A stretch of 14,221 bases of DNA from DAOTMI01 sp964605545 (GTDB lineage Bacteria; Patescibacteriota; Microgenomatia; UBA12405), in the NCBI GenBank assembly GCA_964605545.1, contig CAZSCX010000015.1:1-14221 (forward strand). Direction: 5' to 3'. Below the pieces are notes generated by a model. It had not been told where the DNA came from. It ran no database searches and saw only the letters and a program-made list of their open reading frames with translations. This document shows, in pieces, positions 1-5,908 of the stretch. Made by a program: the position numbers and the translations under genes. Each line of letters starts with the position of its first letter. The first letter of the stretch is position 1.

Positions 1-1396
1 GAAAAAATGGCCATTGAAAAATATTTTTTAAAATATTTTTCCAGCCTTTTTTTTGATATGGAGGTCTAAGTTTCCAATCTAAGAGAACTAAAAAAGAAAG
101 TGGAATAAGGCAAAGAGTAAGCATCAGATTGGCAATTTTTGGTAAATTAAAACCAAGATTGGTTTGAAAAAAACGAGGATTAAGGATCACCGGAAGTGAT
201 GCTCCAAGAGTGAGAATGAACCAATTACTAGACCAAAGCCAGTGAGATTCAAATAATTTATAGACACGAAGAATACGTTTAATTAAAGGAATTTCTTTGT
301 GGGCTCGAGCTTGTTCCATGGCATAAGGAAAATCGGTAGCACCCCAAGCGTGGCGGATACATTGATTGTAACGATTTTTGAGAGCACTCCATGTATTGAC
401 GCCATCCGGAGCATCAACAACGGTGGGCAAAAATATCGGTTCAACAGAGACATTGCCCTTGGTGGCAAAAAAGGCTTGAAGAAAAATATGCCAATCTTCG
501 GAAATCATATCCGGATCCCAATAACCGGTAGAATCAATTAATTTGTAAGAGGCAGAATAACAAGAATAATTAAAAAATAGACCATCGGGCTCTTGGATAT
601 GAGCAATATGAACGACATTTCCCATAATACCCGTTATACGAATTAGAGCCGGAACTTGATTGATATTGTGGTGCCAAAAAATGGGAGATTGCCAAAAGCG
701 CTCATATCTTTCGGAATTTTTGGCAAATTCATAAGTTAGGGCAGCGAAATATTTGGGATTAAAAATAGTGTCAACATCACAACTAGTGAGAGTTAAATTT
801 TCTAATTTATACTTGCCTTTGTCGATATAATTTTTTTTAAAATACATAGCTGCCCAACGTTCATTGGTGTGTTTGCCAACACATTCACCAGGAATATCTT
901 TTGGGTGTTCGGTAAAAATCAAATCGCCAAAGACATTCTTATATTTTTTGGAAAAATAATCAATAGTTTTTTGATTATTTTCTTTGCCAGCCCGCTCTTC
1001 TTGTCCTAAAATAACATGAATATTTTTTAGATTTATTTCAATTTGTGCCGCAAGGGAGCCAATAGCCATATCGATAACATCATTAGGTTCTTTGTAAGAA
1101 GATATTACAATAACGTGATGAATATCATCGTGTTTAAGCCAATTGGCACGAAAATCTTGATTAAATTTATCAATGTAATTTTGGGCTTTAGCGTGTTGAA
1201 TTTTGTAGTAACCAATAAAAGCGAAGATGGCTGATTTAAAGGACATATAAAACCAATAGACGAGAAAGGCGATGACGAAATAAGCGACAATTCTAGGGAT
1301 AACAAAGGCACCCCAAAAAGGAAATAGAATGGTCATCCAGGAAGCGAAACCCGGAAGAATTTCCCAAAACCGGTAAATACGAGAATGCTTGTTCAT
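1..1396 (-). CDS. Membrane-anchored family 2 glycosyltransferase (C-terminus beyond window)
   Basis: The reading frame is open from ATG at 1396 down to the window edge, giving 465 residues with no stop. Two hydrophobic stretches lie near the N-terminus (about 17-34 and 36-56). The GT-A core starts at VIVISSYKEP (95-104), has a DxD-type site in SCDVDT (205-210), an acidic ED pair at 300-301 (ISEDWHIFLQ) and a QxxRxxW-like element QCIRHAW (345-351). Further membrane helices lie at about 388-408 and 421-440, the last just before the edge. Family knowledge: processive or membrane GT2 enzymes transfer sugars from nucleotide-sugar donors to lipid or polysaccharide acceptors at the inner face of the membrane. 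Acceptor and donor cannot be read from the sequence. A role in surface polysaccharide is an inference. The start is supported by a TATAAT box 11 nt upstream. It is divergent from the nucleotidyltransferase gene at 1420. Confidence 0.85.
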   Translation of the reverse strand, partial: MNKHSRIYRFWEILPGFASWMTILFPFWGAFVIPRIVAYFVIAFLVYWFYMSFKSAIFAFIGYYKIQHAKAQNYIDKFNQDFRANWLKHDDIHHVIVISSYKEPNDVIDMAIGSLAAQIEINLKNIHVILGQEERAGKENNQKTIDYFSKKYKNVFGDLIFTEHPKDIPGECVGKHTNERWAAMYFKKNYIDKGKYKLENLTLTSCDVDTIFNPKYFAALTYEFAKNSERYERFWQSPIFWHHNINQVPALIRITGIMGNVVHIAHIQEPDGLFFNYSCYSASYKLIDSTGYWDPDMISEDWHIFLQAFFATKGNVSVEPIFLPTVVDAPDGVNTWSALKNRYNQCIRHAWGATDFPYAMEQARAHKEIPLIKRILRVYKLFESHWLWSSNWFILTLGASLPVILNPRFFQTNLGFNLPKIANLMLTLCLIPLSFLVLLDWKLRPPYQKKGWKNILKNIFQWPFF

Positions 1397-1419
1397 AAAG
1401 ATAGTGTATTATATCAGTA
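1397..1419. promoter_or_regulatory. Overlapping divergent -10 boxes (glycosyltransferase / nucleotidyltransferase)
   Basis: Only 23 bp separate the two divergent start codons. On the minus strand a perfect TATAAT occupies 1413-1408 and is followed by 11 nt before the ATG at 1396. On the plus strand TATTAT occupies 1407-1412 and is followed by 7 nt before the ATG at 1420. The two hexamers share five base pairs, so polymerase could presumably bind only one at a time. No Shine-Dalgarno sequence fits in the space. Any -35 elements would have to lie inside the opposing genes, and none resembles TTGACA. Confidence 0.6.
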
Positions 1420-1974
1420 ATGAGCCTAAAAGACGATATTAAAAAGACAATAGAATACGCGGAATCATACCATTGTCGTTTGACAAAAGAGCAGATATAT
1501 GGAAGATTGATAAGTAAAAATAATTATAAATTAAGAATTACAAATTACGAATTTAAACATCAAAAATTAGATAAAGCTAAAAATCTTGCTCAAATATTGA
1601 GGAGGAAATTTAAAAATATATTATTTATTGGGGTGACTGGGTCGGTAGCAACTGAGTTTCCAAAAAAGAATGACGATATTGACCTATTTATAATAGTAAA
1701 AAGAAATACCTTGTGGATGACTAGATTTTGGGTAAGATTTTATATCTGGAAAAATGGAATTCCTCATAGAAAATATGGTAAAAAAGAAGGAAAAGATGAA
1801 TTTTGTTTTAATATGTGGCTGGATGAAGATGCTTTATTGTTGCCTAAAAACAGGCAAATTTTAAGAAATGCGGTAGATTTGGTGTTGATGAAAAAGGTAT
1901 TTGATAAAGAAAATACATATTTAAAATTTTTAAAAATTAATAAGTGGGCGAAAAAGTGGGTGGCGACGCCATAT
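1420..1974 (+). CDS. Nucleotidyltransferase-fold (Pol beta superfamily) protein, broken by assembly gap
   Basis: 185 residues are readable before the run of N at 1975. The core signature GVTGSVATEFPKKNDDIDLF (71-90) has the GS pair (74-75) followed by DxD at D86/D88. This is the metal- and nucleotide-binding pattern of minimal nucleotidyltransferases. Another acidic patch, DEFCFNMWLDED, lies at 126-137. Family members transfer NMP groups to proteins, antibiotics or other small molecules; the substrate here cannot be told. No HEPN-like partner is visible, so a MNT/HEPN toxin-antitoxin role is unsupported. Residues about 33-45 look like translated AT-rich simple repeat inserted between the N-terminal helices and the core. 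The C-terminus is lost in the gap. The gene is divergent from the glycosyltransferase. Confidence 0.7.
1516..1560 (+). repeat. AT-rich quasi-repeat inside the nucleotidyltransferase frame
   Basis: The stretch is built of imperfect AATTAnAAATTA/GAATTACAAATTACGAATT-type units and reads in frame as NNYKLRITNYEF. It resembles the short AT-rich simple repeats common between genes in such genomes more than it resembles ordinary protein sequence. It was identified by eye. Confidence 0.4.
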
Positions 1975-2074
1975 NNNNNNNNNNNNNNNNNNNNNNNNNN
2001 NNNNNNNNNNNNNNNNNNNNNNNNNNNNNNNNNNNNNNNNNNNNNNNNNNNNNNNNNNNNNNNNNNNNNNNNNN
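1975..2074. other. Assembly gap, 100 N
   Basis: Exactly 100 undetermined bases, the conventional length for a scaffold gap of unknown size. The reading frame on its left (nucleotidyltransferase) cannot be joined reliably to the sequence on its right. Any translation that runs through it is an artefact of the placeholder length. Confidence 0.97.
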
Positions 2075-2135
2075 TAATGATGGTAGAACACGTCAGGGAC
2101 AATCAGATTTAGATTCAAATAGAACTGGTAATTAG
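2075..2135 (+). other. Right flank of the gap, possible 3' end of a plus-strand gene
   Basis: Two plus-strand frames are open from the gap edge. One ends at 2112 and gives only MMVEHVRDNQI. The other ends at TAG 2133-2135 and gives a hydrophilic tail, NDGRTRQGQSDLDSNRTGN. Either could be the end of the nucleotidyltransferase or of another gene hidden in the gap. I do not recognise the tail. The second frame's stop overlaps the stop of the convergent minus-strand gene by two bases. Confidence 0.25.
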
Positions 2136-2665
2136 TAAATAGTAGAGTAATTATTTGATGAAAATTTATTGATGACGGTAAGAAAATAGGTTTTAAAATT
2201 TTTGGAGGAGAGGTAAATTTTTTTGAATTTGTATTTTAATTTGTAAAGATCGGGATAATTTTTTAAATAATGACTAAAACCTTTGGTTTTTGGAGTCCAA
2301 AGTTTATTTAGAATAGGGTCAAGACCTAAAATACAAACAGTACTAATTTCATTTATTGCCCAAAACTTTTTTTCTTCTTCTTTGTTTAATTTACCAAAAT
2401 GGTAATAAATATAAGACCAAAGATGAGACATGAGAATTTCGTGAGCAGTAATACGACATTGATCAAAGGGGTCTTCATTCTTGGATCTGATAACAAAATT
2501 ATGACCATAGCTGGTCATACCAACAACAGTATCACTAAGTTTTACTTTAAATATTTTGTGTTGCCAGGGGAAATTAGTGATCTCCTTTATTCTTGTGACA
2601 AAAACATCATTAATTTTGTCCCAGGCCAATTGATATGATTGACTACCTTCAAAGATGACTTTCAT
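2132..2665 (-). CDS. Uncharacterised 177-aa protein with zincin-like HE...H...NE residues
   Basis: I do not recognise the family. The central part contains ITAHEILMSH (72-81) and, 25 residues on, AINEIS (103-108). A helix with HE followed by a downstream NE recalls zinc peptidases. However, the spacing is HExxxxH (H75, E76, H81), with Met79 where HExxH would have its second His, so catalysis is doubtful. The rest is rich in Trp, Tyr and Lys. No signal peptide or membrane helix is evident. The last seven residues (NNYSTIY) are encoded by TAATTAGTA-like repeat sequence, so the C-terminus may be recently altered. The start at 2665 is supported by TATAAT 5 nt upstream. It is divergent from the gene at 2756. 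Confidence 0.65.
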   Translation of the reverse strand: MKVIFEGSQSYQLAWDKINDVFVTRIKEITNFPWQHKIFKVKLSDTVVGMTSYGHNFVIRSKNEDPFDQCRITAHEILMSHLWSYIYYHFGKLNKEEEKKFWAINEISTVCILGLDPILNKLWTPKTKGFSHYLKNYPDLYKLKYKFKKIYLSSKNFKTYFLTVINKFSSNNYSTIY

Positions 2666-2676
2666 GACTAATTATA
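2666..2676 (-). promoter_or_regulatory. Leaderless -10 box for the 2665 gene
   Basis: A perfect TATAAT at 2676-2671 (minus strand) is followed by five bases (TAGTC) and then ATG at 2665. The expected transcription start falls on or beside the start codon. No clear -35 element was seen. Confidence 0.6.
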
Positions 2677-2741
2677 GCTTGGCGATGAAGTTAGGGGTGA
2701 TTTGGAAGAGATTTATTTTTAGTCTAAAGAGATCTTTGTGA

Positions 2742-2755
2742 TACAATTGGCCATT
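2742..2755 (+). promoter_or_regulatory. Leaderless -10 box for the 2756 gene
   Basis: TACAAT at 2742-2747 is followed by 8 nt and then ATG at 2756. The box overlaps the alternative upstream GTG start (2738), which argues that the ATG is the true start. The remainder of this 90-bp divergent intergenic region (2666-2755) shows no further element. Confidence 0.45.
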
Positions 2756-3193
2756 ATGAAAGGACCAGAAAAAAGTATCCATGATTATTGTTCTGATTTT
2801 TATGAAATAAGGAATACACATCAGAAAAAAATAGAGATTAAATACGCACCAAAGCCAATTTCAATGGAAATTTTTGATATTTGTGAAAACCTAGATTTAA
2901 AAAACGGGAAATATACAAGAGTAGGAGTGGATGAATTTATGATTTATGAATTAATGATAAAAAAGAAAGATCCGGTTTGTTTTGAACTTTATTTAATAAA
3001 AAATGAGTATGATGATGGTGTGGCAAGAGATATTCCACCACTGCGATTATCAACAATTAAACCTAACTTAGTAAGTGAAGAATTGACAAATAAGGATGAA
3101 ACTTGGATGGATGGATATGAAAAACTAGAAATAATTAAAAAAATGGTAGAATTCGTAAAAAGAAAAAATGATTACCTTAGGGGAAACAGATAA
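2756..3193 (+). CDS. Uncharacterised small soluble protein (145 aa)
   Basis: I do not recognise this gene. From the ATG at 2756 it encodes MKGPEKSIHDYC... and ends in a basic tail (KRKNDYLRGNR). It is rich in charged residues, mixes predicted alpha and beta segments, and has no signal peptide or transmembrane helix. A GTG at 2738 would add six residues (MIQLAI), but the TACAAT promoter box at 2742-2747 would then lie within the coding sequence, so the ATG is preferred. It lies alone between the divergent 2665 gene and the envelope operon that starts 28 nt downstream with its own promoter. Coding status rests on the open frame, the promoter and a codon use similar to its neighbours. Confidence 0.6.
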   Translation: MKGPEKSIHDYCSDFYEIRNTHQKKIEIKYAPKPISMEIFDICENLDLKNGKYTRVGVDEFMIYELMIKKKDPVCFELYLIKNEYDDGVARDIPPLRLSTIKPNLVSEELTNKDETWMDGYEKLEIIKKMVEFVKRKNDYLRGNR

Positions 3194-3210
3194 ATTGAAA
3201 GATATTAGTT

Positions 3211-3221
3211 TATAATTAATT
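3211..3221 (+). promoter_or_regulatory. Leaderless -10 box for the DUF5667/PBP operon
   Basis: A perfect TATAAT at 3211-3216 is followed by five bases (TAATT) and ATG at 3222. No Shine-Dalgarno sequence is present. TTGAAA at 3195-3200 lies only 10 bp upstream of the box, too close to serve as a normal -35. Confidence 0.6.
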
Positions 3222-3758
3222 ATGGTAGTGAGTGAGGCGAGTAAAAAAAGAAGGAATATCGGTTTTTCGATAATGGCAGGAGTAATGGCATTTACGGTAT
3301 TGTTTATTTCGATTGCCAGGGCTAGCCTTGAAATTGCCAGTTCAAAAGAATTAAACAGCGAAGTGAGAAAGATGGAAATTGAAGTGGATATTAAAGGAGA
3401 GAAATTTATCTATAAGTTTCCACAAGCTCGAACCTTACCTGATGATCCGACTTATTTTTTCAAGAAGATACGTGATTTCTTGTGGTTGAATTTTGCCGGT
3501 AGTCCAAGTAGTAAAAGTGATGTGGCTTTATTTATAGCTGATAAGAAAATGGCGGAAGCACAGGTATTATTATCAAAAAATAAAACAGATTTAGCTTTGG
3601 CGACTAGCAGAGAGGCATTAAATAAATTAAAATATGCAAGATCCATTCATTATTCGGATCAGATTTATAGAGCTGGTTGGGCTTATGAAAAAATTCTTGC
3701 AAACTATAACCAAAAACTTGAAGAGCTTGACGAATGGAATACGAAACAAGTTCGTTAA
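3222..3758 (+). CDS. Membrane-anchored DUF5667-like protein
   Basis: A 178-aa protein with a short basic N-terminus, one hydrophobic helix (about 13-33) that could be a membrane anchor or uncleaved signal, and an outer domain. The segment TLPDDPTYFFKKIRDFLWL (71-89) followed by the helix FIADKKMAEAQVLLSKNKTD (104-123) matches the pattern I know for DUF5667: a P-D-x-P-x-Y-F-x-K-x-x entry followed by helices with K-x-A-E-A-x-x-L. The function of that family is unknown. It is the first gene of the operon with the two class A PBPs, so a role at the cell envelope is likely but inferred. Its 3' end overlaps the chosen start of the first PBP by 74 nt. Confidence 0.65.
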   Translation: MVVSEASKKRRNIGFSIMAGVMAFTVLFISIARASLEIASSKELNSEVRKMEIEVDIKGEKFIYKFPQARTLPDDPTYFFKKIRDFLWLNFAGSPSSKSDVALFIADKKMAEAQVLLSKNKTDLALATSREALNKLKYARSIHYSDQIYRAGWAYEKILANYNQKLEELDEWNTKQVR

Positions 3759-5907
3759 GAAAAAACTGACTAAGGGAAAAAGAAAAAAAATAAAACGAAA
3801 AATACTTTTGGTTTTGGGGATTTTGTTTTTGTTGGGCCTGGGAGCAATGGTTTGGCTTTTGAGAGATGTACCCAGTCCTTTAACTTTAGGACGGGGTGAT
3901 ATGCCTCAATCGTCACAAATTTTTGATAAAAAAGGAAGATTGCTTTACGAAATATTTGCTGATAAAAAAAGGATTGAGGTTGATTTAAAGGAAATTCCAG
4001 TAAATATGACTCGGGCGACTTTGGCGATTGAAGATGTTAATTTTTATAAACATTTTGGTTTTGATATTAAAGGGATTTTGAGAGGTTTTTACCGGACTTT
4101 ATTTCAAAAAAGATTACAAGGTGGTTCGACTTTGACCCAGCAATTGGTAAAAAATTCATTATTGACGCCGGAGCGAACTTGGAGTCGAAAAATTAAAGAA
4201 GCATTTTTGACGATAATAACAGAAATAATGTATACCAAGAATCAGATTTTGGAAATGTATTTAAATCAAACACCTTATGGAGGAACACTTTGGGGAGTGG
4301 AAGCGGCTGCTAGAGGAATTTTTAATAAATCAGTAAAAGAACTAAGTTTGGCCGAAAGTGCCCTATTGGCAGGATTACCTGCTTCACCATCGAAATACTC
4401 CCCTTTTTCCCACCCTGAATTGGCTAAAGAAAGACAATTGCAGGTTTTAGATCGAATGTTGGAAGTTAAGTTTATAAACAAAGAAGAGTATGAAGCGGCA
4501 AAAAATGAAAAATTAAATTATTATGTTTCTAAGCAAGGAATTGAAGCGCCTCATTTTGTATTTTTTATAAAAGATATTTTAACGGAAAAATATGGAGCGG
4601 ATAAGGTAACTGCCGGTGGATTAAAAGTTTATACAACCCTGGATTTGGATTTACAAAAAATGGCTGAAGCAACGGTCTCGGCTGAGGTAGCAACTTTAAA
4701 AAAATATAAGGTTTCTAATGGTGCTTCTTTAATCACCGACCCCGGAACAGGAGCAGTCTTGGCAATGGTAGGATCGATTGATTATTTTTCCGATGATATC
4801 GATGGAAAATATAATGTGACAACAGCTTTACGTCAACCGGGTTCTTCAATTAAGCCATTAAATTATGCGGTGGCAATAGAAACCGGAAAAATTACGGCTG
4901 GGTCAATTTTGTATGACGGGCCAAATTGTTTTAATGTCGAAGGGCAAAAACCATATTGTCCTTCAAATTATGGTGATAAATTTTATGGTGTTCAGTCAGT
5001 AAGAAATTCATTGGCTAATTCTTTAAATATTGCCGCTGTAAAAGTTTTAAAATTAAATGGGGTAGAAACATTTATCGCCAGTGCCAGTGCTTTTGGAATT
5101 AAAACATTTAAAGATCCCGCTAATTATGGATTATCACTGACTTTGGGCGGTGGTGAAGTCCATATGACCGATATGGCAGTGGCTTTTGGAGTTTTGGCTA
5201 ATATGGGCTTAAAACAAGAATTAAAACCAATCTCAAAAGTAGTTGACAAAAACGGTAAAGTGTTGGAAGAAACGCAATATGCACCAGGCGAAAGAGTTTT
5301 GTCGAGAGAGACCTCGTTTATTATCCAACAGATTTTGTCTGATGATGGGGCCAGGTCGATGGTGTTTGGTAGTGGTGGATTGTTAAATATTAAGAAACAT
5401 CCTGAGGTAGCGGTAAAGACAGGAACAACAAATGATTTGAGAGATAATTGGACAATTGGATATACACCTGATTATGTAGTGTTAACCTGGGTGGGAAATA
5501 ATGATAATTCAAGAATGAGCGGATTGGTTTCCGGTATTACCGGAGCAGCGCCGATTTGGCATGATATTATGACGGAATTATTGAAAGACAAAGAAATAAA
5601 AAAACCATCGCGTCCGGCAGGAATAGTGGGAAAAAATGTATGTAATTTGACAGGTGGAGCAATACCACCAGAAGGCTGTGAGTCACATTTTGAATATTTT
5701 AAGAAAGAATATTTACCTGGAGTAATTGGTGTCAGTAGACAACAAGTATTGATCGATAAAGATACTGGACGAATTACAACGCCTGAAGCAAAAAAACCAA
5801 ATACAGAAATGCAAGAGCATAGTGTTTTTGTAGATATTTCTGGAGAAACAGTATGTCTTGATTGTTTAATAATAGAAATAACGCCTACCCCACTACCAAC
5901 AAATTAG
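3685..5907 (+). CDS. Class A penicillin-binding protein 1 (glycosyltransferase/transpeptidase)
   Basis: This bifunctional peptidoglycan synthase polymerises lipid II and cross-links peptides outside the membrane. Numbered from this ATG it has 740 aa. A Lys/Arg-rich cytoplasmic stretch (25-38) precedes one membrane helix (39-59). The GT51 domain has EDVNFYKHFG (116-125, first catalytic Glu116), GGSTLTQQLVKN (146-157) and ILEMYLNQ (second Glu at 190). The transpeptidase domain has SSIK (Ser387 nucleophile, Lys390), SLN (446-448) and KTGT (578-581). Beyond the KTGT region there is a tail with CNLTGGAIPPEGC and CLDC. All six cysteines are extracytoplasmic and fall in three close pairs. The in-frame ATG at 3634 would lengthen the overlap with the upstream gene. 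The ATG at 3685 still overlaps it by 74 nt, and TTG codons at 3718 or 3727 are alternatives. The next gene starts one base after the stop. Confidence 0.93.
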   Translation: MKKFLQTITKNLKSLTNGIRNKFVKKKLTKGKRKKIKRKILLVLGILFLLGLGAMVWLLRDVPSPLTLGRGDMPQSSQIFDKKGRLLYEIFADKKRIEVDLKEIPVNMTRATLAIEDVNFYKHFGFDIKGILRGFYRTLFQKRLQGGSTLTQQLVKNSLLTPERTWSRKIKEAFLTIITEIMYTKNQILEMYLNQTPYGGTLWGVEAAARGIFNKSVKELSLAESALLAGLPASPSKYSPFSHPELAKERQLQVLDRMLEVKFINKEEYEAAKNEKLNYYVSKQGIEAPHFVFFIKDILTEKYGADKVTAGGLKVYTTLDLDLQKMAEATVSAEVATLKKYKVSNGASLITDPGTGAVLAMVGSIDYFSDDIDGKYNVTTALRQPGSSIKPLNYAVAIETGKITAGSILYDGPNCFNVEGQKPYCPSNYGDKFYGVQSVRNSLANSLNIAAVKVLKLNGVETFIASASAFGIKTFKDPANYGLSLTLGGGEVHMTDMAVAFGVLANMGLKQELKPISKVVDKNGKVLEETQYAPGERVLSRETSFIIQQILSDDGARSMVFGSGGLLNIKKHPEVAVKTGTTNDLRDNWTIGYTPDYVVLTWVGNNDNSRMSGLVSGITGAAPIWHDIMTELLKDKEIKKPSRPAGIVGKNVCNLTGGAIPPEGCESHFEYFKKEYLPGVIGVSRQQVLIDKDTGRITTPEAKKPNTEMQEHSVFVDISGETVCLDCLIIEITPTPLPTN

Positions 5908-5908
5908 G

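Noticed and set aside
283..1311. Several short open frames on both strands in the left part
   Set aside because: They lie in other frames of the glycosyltransferase, which is open along its whole length and has clear GT2 motifs.
1420..1974. MNT/HEPN toxin-antitoxin pair with the neighbouring gene
   Set aside because: No HEPN RxxxxH motif was found in adjacent genes, and the protein is larger than minimal MNT antitoxins.
1764..2135. Open frames running across the N block on both strands
   Set aside because: They are open only because N codons cannot be stops; the placeholder length is arbitrary.
2132..2665. Active HExxH metalloprotease
   Set aside because: The second His of HExxH is Met79; only a variant HExxxxH is present, so no enzymatic call is made.
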